Source: Eucalyptus grandis (Eukaryota > Streptophyta > Magnoliopsida > Myrtales > Myrtaceae). From it: a stretch of 64,000 nucleotides of DNA. The translations under genes and the position numbers were made by a program. This document shows positions 48,740-60,900 of this stretch, in pieces (position 1 is the first letter of the stretch; each line of letters opens with the position of its first letter). The notes beneath the pieces are model-generated. The model was not told the DNA's origin and did no database searches. It worked only from the letters and a program-made list of their open reading frames with translations. The DNA lies in assembly GCF_016545825.1 (NCBI RefSeq), contig NC_052619.1, positions 7,021,501-7,085,500 on the forward strand. Direction: 5' to 3'.

Positions 48740-49260
48740 TAGTAGATACTAATGTGGATAATTTTATATTAATTTTTTTGAAATTTTATTAATTTTTAAT
48801 TTCTTTATTTTCCTCTTTTTACATAGAAATGATGGTTGTTGACCACTAAGTAAGGGCTAGTGGGGTTGCGAAGCCCTAGGAGCCCTCATTAATGGCTGAT
48901 GAGGGCGTTGCAAGCCCTCACAGGCCACAATGAGTGCATTGCTTTGGGGCCCTCACCCGTCCTCGTTGCACTCGCCAAATCTAACGCAATTGTATAAATG
49001 TCACAATTGCAAAAGTTTATGGTTTTTTTTATAGAAAACTATAGGTATATATCATTCTACTATAAGTTTTGGGATATTTGTGATATGAAACCAAAATGTT
49101 TAATATTGATGTCAATAGGAAAAGTTTTAGGACTTTCAATTGTATCTTTTAAAAAATAAAAAGCATATTCTCTCCATATCCATAAATTCACACCGATTTA
49201 AAAAAAAAAAAATCCATAGAAAAATGAAGTGCAAAATAAAGCACGTGGGCATTGCATGGC
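48740..49260. other. Intergenic sequence with a small G+C-rich island
   Basis: A G+C-rich stretch at 48835-48975 carries GCCCTCA and GATGAGGGC words like those in the MITE at 34324-35217, so this may be a truncated copy of that family. No gene is seen. Confidence 0.4.
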
Positions 49261-49329
49261 TATGATTCTAGTCACTTGTCAGCACCACAATTTGCGACAA
49301 TTTATCATTAATTGGTCGATGATCCGTAT

Positions 49330-50352
49330 GGCTGTTTATCGTACATGTGTCGATGTATATTACATACATACATGTGAAGATATTAAATAGAACAGGGAAA
49401 ATTATTTTTTTTACCAGTTTCTTTGTGAATTTGAAAATATTTAGTGCGCGTTTGGTAATCATTTTATTTTCGAGAATAATTTCTAATCAGAAATTATTCT
49501 TTTTAATTCTATTACTAAGAATAATTTTTAAACATTTAAAGGCATTTGATAACTTGCTCAAAATTTCTGTTTCTAGAATAGAATTAAGTTTAATACCATT
49601 CTCAAAATTTCTTATCCATATCATTTTCTTTTTTTTAATAATTTTATTTATTTCTTTATTTATTTTCTTTCTCTTCTTCTTCAAGCTTTGGGTGGTCGCC
49701 GACCTTGGGATGACCGGCGACTGGCCAGACAAGGGTTAGCAACCTTGCTAGAGTATTGCTGCCCCCCTGCGAGGCCGCGCCTTGTCGCTCAAGCCTCATC
49801 GACAACTAGGCGAGACTTAGCTGAGCTCGCCTAGCCACCAGCACAGCCAAGGCGAGACCGACCTTGCGGTGGCCCGACGGGACGAGCTTGGTCTTGCTAG
49901 ATTTGGGCAAGGTCGAGCCTCGTTTGGCCACCGGTGAGCTCACCGGACCTTGCCCAATCGGTCGTTAGTGATCAATGGCGATGGCCAGTGATAATGGCAG
50001 TGATAAAAGAACGGAGAAGGAAAATGAACAAGAAGAAAAGGAGAAGAGAAGAAAAAAAAAGAAATTAGGGTTGACTTAATTTTGGAATTATTCTTGGGAA
50101 CAAAGAAGCAATTTTTTTTAACTCCTTGATTCTGTTTCTAATCTATTTCTTGTAATAAATTTGTTTCCGAAATCAAAATATTTATTAAACAGATTTCGAT
50201 TCTAAATTTATTTTCGATTTGGCAAATTACCAAATACATGTATGATTGTTTACCGTACACATGCCGATGTATATAACATACATGTGAAGATATTAAATAG
50301 CAAACGGAGAATATTTTTTGATTAGTTTCTTCATGAATTTGGGAACATTTAC
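49330..50352. repeat. Direct duplication flanking the MITE
   Basis: About 110 bp at 49330-49440 and 50240-50352 are alike: GATGTATATTACATACATAC against GATGTATATAACATACATG, then TGAAGATATTAAATAG in both, then AGTTTCTT and TGAATTTG. The copies are about 0.91 kb apart with the MITE between them. Confidence 0.7.
49444..50240. mobile_element. MITE-like element, about 0.8 kb
   Basis: The left end reads GCGTTTGGTAATCATTTTAT and the right end, reversed, GTATTTGGTAATTTGCCAAA. Further in, TTCTAGAATAGAATTAAG- and GAATTATTCTTGGGAACAAA-type words occur on opposite arms. The centre (49690-49990) is a G+C-rich island with GCCGACC, GGCGAC and GCTCGCC words. It codes for nothing recognisable. A TTA precedes it, but a matching TTA on the right was not found. 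Confidence 0.6.
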
Positions 50353-51439
50353 AGATCACTCTGCACCGAAACTATTTTGATTTTGCGTCACTTAGGGCTG
50401 CATGGTTGGATTTTATTTGTTCCCAGAACGAAATTTACTGTTCTTTTGTTCACTCGGAACAAAAAAGGAACAAAACGCGTTTGTGTGCGTTTACCGTTCC
50501 TTTTTATTCTTTTGTTCCCGTGAACAAAAGAAACAGAAACAAGAAACAAGAAAAACTTGTTTCTTGTTTTTGGAACACAAATCGGAAACAAAAAAGGAAC
50601 AAAATTGTGTTCCTTTTTTATTTCGATTTGTGCTCGAACAGCCTCCTCTCCCCCGCGACGAGCTTCCTCCCGCGACTGCGACAAGCGACGAGCGACGGGC
50701 GAAGAGCTTCTCCTCCGGCGACGTGCGACGAGCGACGAGCTTCTCCTCCTCCGACCTGCGACGAGCGTCTCCCCCTGCGACGAGCGCCTCCTCCCGCGAG
50801 CGAGAGAAATCCATCGTCTTCTCCGCGCCTTTGTCTCCGACGAGCGCCTCCTCCGCTCGCCGCTCCTTCACCTGTGTAAACGTCGTCACTTTGCTCCTCC
50901 TTCACCGATTGTCTTCACTTCGGCGAGAGCTCGAGTGTTAGGGCTCGCTCGAGGAATCGCTTGCCCAGATCTGCGAGCCGCTTGCTCGAGCGAGTCTCGC
51001 AGATCCGGGGCGAGCGTTGCTCCCCGGACTGCGACAAGCGGCTCGTCCGCTCGCTCGAGATCCGGGCGAGCGAGCGAGCGCGAAGCCACGCTGCTTCGCC
51101 GCTCTGCTCGGGCTCGGCTCGAGCGAGCAGGCAAAGTGAGCGTCGCTGCGCTCGGGCTCGGCTCGAGGAGCGGAGCGCCGAGCCGCTGCTGCTCGGGCTC
51201 GGGCGACGCCAGAGCAGAGCGAATGAAGCCATTGCTGGTCGGGCTCGGGCGACGAGAGCGGAGCGACGGCGAGCCTGGCTGCTCCTCCCGGGCTCGGCGA
51301 CGCGAGCGGAGCGAAACGAGCCACATGCTCGGGCTCGGCGACGCCAGCCTCCATATTTTAACAAGTAAGGGTTTTTGTTTAGCCTTTTGTGCACTATTAC
51401 TATGATTGGTTTTCGATTGATGGATTTTGCGGGTTCGTT

Positions 51440-52230
51440 TGTGCTTAGATCGCCAGATTATGTCTCGTGCACAGCACATATCCTTTCCAGAAGATCAGCC
51501 CTGAATGTTTGATGCAATTCCTTCCGAAGAGAAAAAAAAGCCTAAAGAAGGTGAAAGCATTGTGGAAGAAGCACTAGCTGATATTTCATCACTTCGGAGT
51601 TGAAATGGATATGCTATGACTCATGATATGGTAAATTGGTGTTACTCGCTTTTTCTAGTGATGTGCCCACTATCTTTTAACCGATGTTTTTGCCGATCAA
51701 GTGCCACCTAGTGTTCAGGTCGTGGTTCAAACCACGGCACATTCTCTTGTTCCTTTCTAGTTTTAGTGCAAACTCGACGTTCCGATGTAATTGATAGATT
51801 TGTACTCGCATCTCGCCACCCTGCATTTATGTGGTTAACGATGTAGGTATAGGTATTGCTTGCCCAACAATGATTAACTTGAGATATGTCGATGCTACAA
51901 GGCAATAGTTGAGATTCCATCGGTGAAAGGAAACCCGAAGCGTGGACATTGGTGAAGGAAACCGGAGCAGTGTACACCGGTGAGGCTCTTTCATTGTTAA
52001 GTCTTCACCGTGTGTTTCAAGGATTAGCCGTTGATTCTGCGATTTAATTTACTTGTAGATTCCGGGAAAATCTGCTGGTGCTTGGTTCTATCACCACATG
52101 ATCCTATGCGTCAAGCCTTCTTAGTGCCTCTTTAGAGGATACAAATCTCTCGAAAATTCCAATTGAGGTACCATCTATGAATTGTTGTGGGTAATTGGCT
52201 GTACATCTTGAAATATCACAAGAATGTCTG
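51440..52230 (+). other. Unassigned interior of the PIF-like element
   Basis: A short frame at about 51461-51600 (SRAQHISFPEDQP, stop, MFDAIPSEEKKKPKEGES) looks coding in composition but I do not recognise it. It may be another captured exon or a remnant of the element's own genes. Confidence 0.35.
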
Positions 52231-52293
52231 TAGAATTGGTTGACCATGCCTTCAATATTTGAACGCAGTTGCTTCAAACAATTGAAGTTGGAG

Positions 52294-52565
52294 GTTATCC
52301 GATGGCCTCGCTTTTGGAGTACTTTCAAAGATGAATTTGAGAATGAGAAAAACATGCTGGAAGGTCCACCTGTTGAGAAGGCAACAGAAGTTCTTAGACA
52401 GAGAATCGTTGAACTTGGTACTTGCAGAACTGTCATTTTTCTTCTTTTCGGATCATCATTCGGATGTGACTCAATCTATTTTCTGCAGAATATTATCTTC
52501 ATTTCAAAGTATTACTCGAGGATTACCTCGAAGAGACTTGCAGAGCTGTTATGCCTCAGCATCTA
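52294..52565 (+). pseudogene. RPN5: Captured RPN5 (proteasome lid subunit) exons
   Basis: RPN5 (PSMD12) is a PCI-domain subunit of the 26S proteasome lid. The frame reads [20 protein letters not shown] and [14 protein letters not shown], then a GT...AG interval (52434-52488, which happens to stay open), then [20 protein letters not shown]. This order is that of the C-terminal PCI/winged-helix part of RPN5. The first exon appears to end at GAACTTG/gtactt, and the acceptor is TTCTGCAG/AATATT. A stop (TAG) follows LCLSI. The retained intron shows capture from genomic DNA rather than from mRNA. Confidence 0.82.
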
Positions 52566-53254
52566 GGCCTGATTGTGTTGAACATTTTGTTTATATTCTA
52601 TATCAATGTCAATCTTTTTGAATTGTTGCCTAGACCCCTCATTTAGCCTGGTCAACCTACCTGCCTTCAATCCCTGATTGGGGCATGCTTACTGGACTTG
52701 GATATAAGTTCCGAATTAGTGAAAAAGAGTTTCTGGTGCATTGAAAGCTGAGGGCTTGTCATGAATTTCTGACTGACAAATATGGGTACTCTCAGCTTAG
52801 TCGATTTCTTCTAATATATTTGTTGGGGCTATAAGTGTCATTGTCTGGCATCATGAAACCATTTCTTGTCCCACGGAGCCTGAAATTCTAATGCGCTTTT
52901 GAAGGGTGGAGGAGCTCTGCTATATTGCTAGTATCAACACTCACCACTGCATGTGTTACAAAAGTATATCTCGCTACTAGAGCTTTCTTAATGTGTTTAG
53001 AAATTCTGCATAGATGATTCACTTGAGGAAAAGAGCTCTGTTTTTTTGGGTTGTGTTACCACTGTTGTATGATTCACTCAAGGAGAAGAGCTCAGTTTTT
53101 GGGGTTCGTTGTCACTATTGTAGAGGGCTTTAATCAAAATCACATGCCTCAACTAATTAAATCAAGCTTGGATGATAGACGATATGATGATATTTATACA
53201 AGCTTGGATGATATCCTATCAGCATGGCCTGTTAATTCTATATTATCAATTTAG

Positions 53255-53465
53255 GAAGCTGAGAAGCATCTCTCCTACATGGTTGTTTCCAACTCCTTGG
53301 TGGCAAAGATAGACCGGTCAATGGGACTCATCTGGAACAGATGACAAAAGACAGCAATGACATCTTGAACTTGTGGGCAAAAATTTTGGGAAAGCTGCTT
53401 GATCTTGTCGAGAAAAGTTGTCACCAAATGTACAAGGAAACTATGGCTTGTATGGCTATTTTGAG
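53255..53465 (+). pseudogene. RPN5: Captured RPN5 exon, frameshifted
   Basis: After an acceptor (CAATTTAG) the sequence continues RPN5 directly: [20 protein letters not shown], then, after a stop and a shift near 53340, [20 protein letters not shown] and [13 protein letters not shown]. The 0.69 kb between this and the previous exon corresponds to an intron. The frame break makes it non-functional. Confidence 0.8.
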
Positions 53466-54599
53466 AGCTTGAAGATGCTCTTGATTGAATGGATGATCTC
53501 TCTCCCCTTGAGCCCCCTCCTCCCTCCCTCCCTCCCCAAAAAAAAAAAGAAGCTGAATGATGCTATTTCACATTGTGGTGCAAGTGGGACCGAAGATGTT
53601 CATCATAGAACTCTCGCGTAGCTGGCTTCAATTTGATTGCATATTTTGCATAGGGGACCAGATCTAGGCCTTGTTCCGGACTGAAATGATATACTGAACA
53701 CCGCATATGAATGTATTCGTCTTTTCATGCTTCCTCTTTCCCCTCTCCTTTTAATAGAAGATATGTAGGCTTTCAAGGTCCAAAACTGGTACCAACGAAA
53801 TAGGTAAGGCCACAAGATCGGCACTCATTCAGATTGAAATAAGCGCCTCATTACTAAATTCTGTTTTGCATTACGAATTTTGCCGGCGCTTATGAGGCTA
53901 ATGCATGCTATTTGTCATTTCCTTCAAGGGACAACGTTTTTTTCTTGAAGTCGATACTTCAATAGGGAGGGCCTTTGTTCTCTGCAGTTCTAGCTCTTGC
54001 ATTCTTTGTCATGGAAGCTGAAAATATTGGGAAGAGGAAACGATTGAGGCGACCCTTGGTCTATTTCGGCAATAGGCAATCTACATACATTGGGAGTTTT
54101 GTTTGTTCATCGAGAAAAGCTGTAGGAACATCTTTAGCTTTAGCTGTGGAAGTAGTAATGCCCAATTCATCGGAACAGAATTTTGTACATAACCAAACGT
54201 GTTTCGTTCTTTTTCTATTCCGAAACAGAATTTTTTAACAATTACCAAACGTGTTTTACTGTTTTTTCTATTCCGAAACAGAAATTTTATACGATTCTGC
54301 AAACGCGTTTTTTTTGTTCGAAATTGTTCCCGTGAACAAACACTTTTTTTTATTTCTTTAATTTCGGAACAATTTTTAAACAGAAACGCAAACAAACGCG
54401 CCCTTACTTCACGTTTTATCGCGGGTCACTTCACGATGACTTTATTTTAATTTTAGTTGTCGTACATAATAATTTATTTGGTCCAAAATGGATAATGATT
54501 GCTCTTGCTCGATCGATTTTGATTCAATAAAGTCATGGTAACCAATTGCTCCGACTAGAGTGCCATTGGATCCCAAAATTTCTGCCCGGGGAAGTTACT

Positions 54600-54790
54600 A
54601 CTATAGACAAAAGCAAGGCTAGAATGCAGGCCTGTTTTTCTTTCCCTCTAATCCTTTGTTGTAAGTAAAATTGCACGCGTTTTCCACGAGGATTCGTTAA
54701 AAACGGCATGACCCATCCAATCATCAAAGAGACAAGTAACATCACGCTCATCATGAGCAAGACTACCTTCCTTTCTAGAGCATAAATCCC
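54600..54790 (-). pseudogene. Short conserved frame, copy 1, unrecognised
   Basis: The minus strand reads ALERKVVLLMMSVMLLVSLM, IGWVMPFLTNPRGKRVQF and then GKEKQAC. The related copy at 55650-55800 keeps the pattern ALE-K-LL, GWVM, N-RGK-V-F, GKE, AC. A hydrophobic stretch followed by a basic part could be a signal anchor of a small secreted or membrane protein, or a first exon. No start codon fits well: an in-frame stop lies upstream with no ATG before ALE. I do not know the family. Confidence 0.4.
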
Positions 54791-55649
54791 CCCGATCGGA
54801 TTTCACTAGACTTGAAATTAGTGCAGTAATCACCGAGCGTGATAACCAATAATGAGAGGGTCACTCTAATCTTATATGAGGTCGGATTCAAGTTATGTCA
54901 CAAGCTAATTTCTGGCCAACTTATCCTTTGGTATTTATTATTTTGTATGAAGAGATTTCTTGATTTTCATGAAAATCACTAACACAGTAATCTAGTCATC
55001 ATCGGCCTTCATATGTAGGCAACTTGTGAATTGCCACATTCAAGGATATTTGGCAATAATTAATTGTAGGTACTATATTGGAATATCACACAAAGGTTTG
55101 GGATTGCATTGACAAAATTAAAAAATTTAGTATTGGATTGATATTAGTATAATATATTTATGACTAGATCGGTAATACCAAATTTTATTATGCTCCATTT
55201 GGACTGGATATCTTCTTCTTAGCTCAAGATTAATGCGATTTAAACTTGTGTGACGGTAGTCATCTTCCAACAATCCATTGTAACATGAGTATATTCAGTC
55301 AATTTTTTTTTTTCTAGCTTATTCAAACGATGATAATATCTTGGCTGGTTTTGCAAATTGCTAGAATTTATATTGTCATTCCTAAAAGGGGTGAAGAATT
55401 GCTAATAAATGTGATTTAACTACAAAACCAAGGATCACCCAAGATCGTTCATTCGCAAACAATATTTAATACCTATATGTACGAATGTATTCATATGCAA
55501 CATAAAAGTGATGTTCACTTCTTCTACTTACTTAATAGTGCCAAGACACATTTTGATGAATTTTATTATAGTGCTAAAATGGTCCCACTAAATTCTAATT
55601 TTGTAATTCTCAAATTATTACTCCATATATAAGCAAGGGTACACAAGCA

Positions 55650-55800
55650 GACCCGTTTTCCTTCCCCATTTTCCCCGCTGTAAATGGCACACCTTTACCA
55701 CGAGTGTTCACAAATAACAGCATGACCCATCCAAGCACTAGAGGGTATATTATTAGCAAAATCGCCTTTGTTTCTAGAGCATGAATCCATCATCTTTATT
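55650..55800 (-). pseudogene. Short conserved frame, copy 2, unrecognised
   Basis: The minus strand reads ALETKAILLIIYPLVLGWVM, LLFVNTRGKGVPF, TAGKMGKENGSAC. It parallels copy 1 at 54600-54790 at the protein level, with in-frame length changes of whole codons. That favours descent from a coding sequence, but no start or continuation is found. Confidence 0.4.
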
Positions 55801-55999
55801 TGTTATTATTATTATTATTATTTTTGGTTTGCCAATAAGGATGCCAATTCCTGTGACTTGAAATTAGAGGTAACGAGCATAGCATGTGATATCCAATAAT
55901 GACAACGTCCTGCTGCCTCAAATGAAATTTTAATTTCAAGTCATGTCTTAAGGTACTTTCTAGCTACCTCGTCCTTTAGGTTTTTATTACCTCACATGA

Positions 56000-57755
56000 A
56001 GAGATTTTTTATAGCTGCCACTTTCGTGGAGCTACAATGACCGGCCCTTACAACAAAGAATGGGATGAGTAGTCATGGATCAAATTTAATATTTTGTAAC
56101 AGGTATGTGACTCTCTTGATAATGTCAATGGGCTATAATTTCAGCCCTGTTTCATTGACCAAAGCTCATGAGAACAATTATGATAGTCATCTCCTTTTCA
56201 AGAACTAAAAAACAGCAAACGTAATAAAGAAAAAAAGAAAAGAAAAAGCACATTCATCCACCAAAATAGAAAAATACCAATATATGATAAGTCACAAAGA
56301 AAATAAAAATAAAGTTTAGACATAATCAAAAGCTTCAATAGGAGATTATTTGGTATGTTGAACAATGGAGGCCATTAGGAATTTGGTTTGGCAACTTTTG
56401 ATTGGCGATTAAAGCTTTGAGTAATTCGAAACCCATTGACATTTTGATTTAAAATTTTCCTTCTTGGCCAATTTGAGCTTATGGATTAATTCAACAAGTT
56501 TGATTTCTATGGGTGCTAATAGCAATGAATATTAAGTTGACCGAAACACATTAAATCCAATTTTAAACGTAAGGGGAAAATGACATCTCCGGACCATAAC
56601 CATCGGCTTTTATGATGTCAAAGTGTTCTCACGACTCTCATTACCAAATTGCTCTCATTACCAAATTTTATTTGCAGAGGACACCGCCGGACCATAACCA
56701 TCGGCTTTTATGATGTGAAGCATTCTGACGACTCTCTTTTTCATCCACTCTTTCTTGTCTTGATTCCATCATTCGCCTCGGAACCGCCCTTTCTTCATTA
56801 TGCAAAACCAGCCTTTTCAGTTTTCAACAGTGTTTGACCAAAAAAGAAAAGTTTTCAACAGTGTAAACCATAATGCATATGATATTGTTCCGTGTGTGCA
56901 GAATTATTCCATGAAATAATTGAGCTGCTCGAGCTCAGCAGATGGGAATTTCTAACTTCAATTCAAAGTGTGCGAGGCCTATTTTTCACCATAATTACTT
57001 GCTAGTTTCCATTACTTAATCGTACATTTCACATAATATATCTAAAAATCATGTCAAGAATAACTTAAAAGAATCATCTTCATGTAAAGGATCATTTTAT
57101 GCTATTTCTCTCAATTATCATTTACAGTAGTGCAGGATCCAAAAAATTGCGTTTCTATCGTAGGACCTTAGTTTTTACTGCGTCTGTTGGAAATGGTGTG
57201 TTCTTTCTTTCTCTTTCTCTTGTTTTTGCATCTAAATTATTTCTAAAAGTTCACTCCGACAGAAACAGAAAATTAACGTGTGTTTCGAATGTCGTTCCTA
57301 GGAAAAAGAAGAAGAAGAAGGGTTCCCAGAAAAAGAAAAAAGAAAAAAAAAGAAATAGAAGCAAACTTATTGAAGTATCAAAAAAGAAAAGTAGGAAAAG
57401 GAGAAAAAGAAGAAATAAAAAGCAACACGTACCTCACGGGAGCTTTGACAATGACTGACGTTGGTGTACTGAAGATAAGGAATGCGTGGCTGAGGTTTTA
57501 CCCACATGACCATTCTTCCACGTGGTCTCAAAAGAGAAGACACGATGCGGCGTGATTAATGCCAACCGATGAAACCCTAGAGGCACGACAACCACAGCGA
57601 TGGTGATTTGTCGGAGATGGAGACACCTGCATGGGAATGCATGAACCAAGTATCAACCCAACGCTCCATGCTCTCACGTTCATTTCAATGTGATATCGTC
57701 GAATGAATTAACCATCCTTTTTTATCACCCAGGAAATCCCGCGTACCGTACAACA
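56000..57755. other. Intergenic sequence
   Basis: There is a lysine-rich frame at 57280-57430 that results from a purine tract (AGAAGAAGAAAAAG runs) and has no domain. I see no gene. Confidence 0.45.
56581..56745. repeat. Local tandem duplication of about 110 bp
   Basis: CCGGACCATAACCATCGGCT followed by TTTATGATGT occurs at about 56589 and again at about 56690. GACTCTC follows in both. Confidence 0.75.
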
Positions 57756-57759
57756 CGGA

Positions 57760-57930
57760 CAGCCCGGCAGGCTCGGGGTAATGGGGGTAAACCCTAGGGC
57801 GATGCTAACGGGGGACCCACTACCCCGACGTTGCACTTAAGATCCCGTGTGGCCAGCGGGATTCGAATTCCTCTTCTCTCACAAAGGATCATGTGAGCAC
57901 TTATCCAACTGTGCCACCGCAGGCTATAAA
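57760..57930 (-). mobile_element. SINE-like tRNA-derived repeat 3
   Basis: The minus strand starts GCCTGCGGTGGCACAGTTGG (A box in TGGCACAGTTGG) and has GGAATTCGAATCCC (B box) about 40 bp later, a tRNA-like head. The downstream body contains GGGGTAGTGGGTCCCCC. It is the best of the three SINE-like copies. It resembles plant Au-type SINE heads, an inference from the pol III boxes only. Confidence 0.68.
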
Positions 57931-57939
57931 TGAATCAAC

Positions 57940-60900
57940 CATTTCCCTCTGAAAAATGCAAAATCCACTTTAATTGAGATTTTAATAAAATGGATGCGCG
58001 AAACTGATTAGTTAAATATCTGCATAATAACCTTGATATGTGAAGAAATTTTGAGACCATGTTTAGATATTCAATACTCTTTGTTTGAATTTTCATCCTA
58101 AAAATATATAATAAGGAAGCCATATATGAGATATTGTGTAAAATTTTATGACACAACTATTAAGTATTCAAAAAAATTAAATTGATAAATAATGACTTTG
58201 TGTAATATTTAAATATTCTAATAATATTATGCCCCAAGAAATATCATATCTCAAAATTGATCTTACACACAGAAATTCTTCTTCTTTTTTTTTTTTGCGA
58301 ATTTCCTGATTAAAAATTTAAGATGTTAGTCAACAAAAAAGAGCTAACATATTACATTTGTAATATATCCCGGTAAATGAGGGGGAATAATCACATAGTG
58401 GTATGCTCATACTTTGAATTGTCATATCCACTTTACCGAGGATACCAAAATCTCAAAATGATAGTTCTTTTCAACTTTGTCGTCTTCTTCATTATCTGTC
58501 CAACAAGGCATTATGTGGACACAAAGTTTTGGTGGGATCAGATCGAAGAGTTTGTACAGAGAACGCGGGGAATCGTGCGATCCAAACGTGTGGTGTTTGT
58601 CCAATATTGGAGAAGGCGAAAGATTTTTTTATAAAAAGAAAAGAAAAACAGAGAGGCAATAACTCACGCGAGCAGTTTAGGTGGTCGGTGGACTATAGAT
58701 GGCTTTTGTTTTTTGCGATGTTTCTGCTCTTTTGAGGAGTATGGGTCGCACGTTTCGCCAATTTAGAGTGGCGCCGGTGGTGAAATTGAAATGTGTAGGT
58801 ACGTCGACATACACGAAATCTAGGGTTTCGGCCCATCACCGTCCATAGGCGAGGCAGCGAGTTATTTCTTACATAGATAATACATCGATGGAAATCAATC
58901 CGAAGCTATTGAAATACCTCTTGTTAGCGGACCCATTACTCGATTGGTAAAATGCCGTAGGATGGTCCCTAAAAAAGTATTTTCTAGGAGTAAATGCAGT
59001 CGGTAGTAAGAGTACTCCGTATCCTATTCAATGATGAATGGTGTTCATCACTCATTATGCATTACCTGCTCCCTTCTTTTGCTTTCTGGTTTTTTGTTCC
59101 TTTTAGAGTGCGGATCGCCAATGGTCTTAGCGGTGGTTAGGTATATTCGTTCTTCTAATGAAAAAAGATTTACCATCTATTGCTTACGTACTAACACTAG
59201 TCAAACAAAGTATTTTCACATTAAAATAGTTAGGTAATGTTATATTGATACATCCTAAGGTTATAAACAGTTTACTTGGTATACCTTCTTGCTCGGGAAG
59301 AAAGCAGACGGGGTAGTTCGTGCACCACCTTAGCATCACATATCAATGGGGAAATTGTTTCAATTAGTCCAAAACTTATTATACATATATTAATTTAATT
59401 ATAAACTTTTTGATTTTTTCAATTTAACCCTAAATCTTTGTGTATAATGTCTATATAGTCCTTTTGGTCAACTTTTGCCTTAAATCATTGACGTGGCAGT
59501 ATGCCACAAGGACAGCTAGGATGATTGAATCGTTATGTTAGTGAGTTCCGTTAAAAATTGATCAGAAGAACACATTGAAGTATCGTGCAAGAATTTAAGA
59601 CAAAATTTAAAAAATTTTAAAAAAATTATGATGAAATTAGCATCCGTACAATGGTTTATGATTGATTCGGTAATTTTCTCCATATCAACATATATTTAAA
59701 TGAAATTTATGTTATGGGAAGTAGAAACATTAGCAAAGGGCTTAACATGCAGTAAATTTTACACACAAAATATTTTTAAATTTAATTTAATTTAATTTAT
59801 TTTTTGTCCACGAGAGTCACGCACACTACTTCATTAAGCTTAGACAAGCAAGGCATTCTTTCCAACAATGCCATGATTCCACGAAGGGCCATTCACACGC
59901 GACGAAGCAAAGAAATAATGGTGGGGCAATTGAGAACATCGATTTCTCATGAGAATGATGGGACAATCAATAATTCCGCCAGATGCATTTGCCTTTTCCT
60001 TTTTTAGTAGCTGTGCATCGCCCTAATTTCATTATCAGCTTTACGTTGCTTATTTGTCAATTCCATGTCCACTAACTCAGTTATACTCTTAGCAACTTTC
60101 AAGGGTTTAGAAGCTTTATTTTTTTCCGGGAAAAGTCAGCATGATGACTAAAATATCAACCTGAGTCATTACACAAATATTTATTGGACAACCTAATAAG
60201 AGCAATCGTATTTTAATGGAAGATATTACTTGGAATGGAAATTTATTTGATGATTCCTTGTTCATGGAAACCAAGCAAGGCCTTAGGGTACTATGCAAAG
60301 AGTCTCACATCTGTTATGGAACATTTGATTTGAGTTATGACTATCTCGTTTAGTTGGAATCCGCACGTGAAAAGTTGGCAAATCTATCATAGAGGCTTAT
60401 TTATGTCTGCAAAGATTACTAGTCTTTTTACAGAAGGTAGAAAATGTGCAAATTGATCAAAGGTTGGCTCAAAATGCGATTTGAACTTGTTATCACGACT
60501 GTTATGCGGTATCCCATGATGTTGATGAGGATTAGAGCCATGATGAGATGTATGGACCCTCTCCCCTTTGATTATTGTCTTAGGCCCAACTTTGCCTACT
60601 TGCTAAACGGCCCAACTTGTCTAGCTTCTTACGAAAGAGATATCTGTTGGTTTTTTATTCAATTTATGATGTTCATTTTGTTTCCTAATATACTTGGTCT
60701 CTCACTATATATTTACATCAACCACAGAACTCATTGTACTTAATACGTAACATCAACTGAACTTAACATCCGAAAGGTCTTTACGGATTTTAAATAAAGT
60801 TTGGAGGAATTTTAAAGTTTGTGGCATTGTGCGTGATTGCTTGTATTGAGAAATTCGTTTTGTGATTTCTATCCTCGACGTATCTTAATTTATAGAAGTT

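Larger units (their letters stand above)
50395..54403. mobile_element. PIF/Harbinger-like element, 4.0 kb, carrying RPN5 pieces
   Basis: TTA occurs directly outside both ends (50392-50394 and 54404-54406). The ends read GGGCTGCATGGTTGG on the left and GGGCGCGTTTGTTTGCG on the right when reversed. The inner arms are clearly homologous in inverted orientation (TTTGTTCACTCGGAACAA against TTTGTTCACGGGAACAA, and AAACGCGTTTG in both). The same TTTTGTTC-GGAACAA words are in the MITE at 11286-12084. The left third (50640-51350) is a G+C-rich array of GCGACGAGC and GGGCTCGGCGACG words. The right part carries exons of a proteasome subunit gene. No transposase is recognised. Confidence 0.72.
54600..56015. 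repeat. Two-copy tandem duplication, period about 1.05 kb
   Basis: Positions 54620-54965 and 55650-56015 align in order: GCATGACCCATCCAA in both, TTTCTAGAGCAT in both, ACTTGAAATTAG in both, CCAATAATGA in both, then ATATGAGG or CTCAAATG, TTTCTGGCCAAC or TTTCTAGCTACC, and GAAGAGATTT. The second copy has a TTA microsatellite at 55806-55830. Confidence 0.75.

Noticed and set aside
50557..51405. 282-codon plus-strand frame and several overlapping minus-strand frames
   Set aside because: All arise from the G+C-rich GCGACGAGC and GGGCTCGGCGACG arrays of the PIF-like element. Three or more frames are open at once and none has a domain.
57099..57555. Lysine-rich 119-codon frame
   Set aside because: A purine tract makes KKKKK-type translation. 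No start context, domain or paralogue supports a gene.
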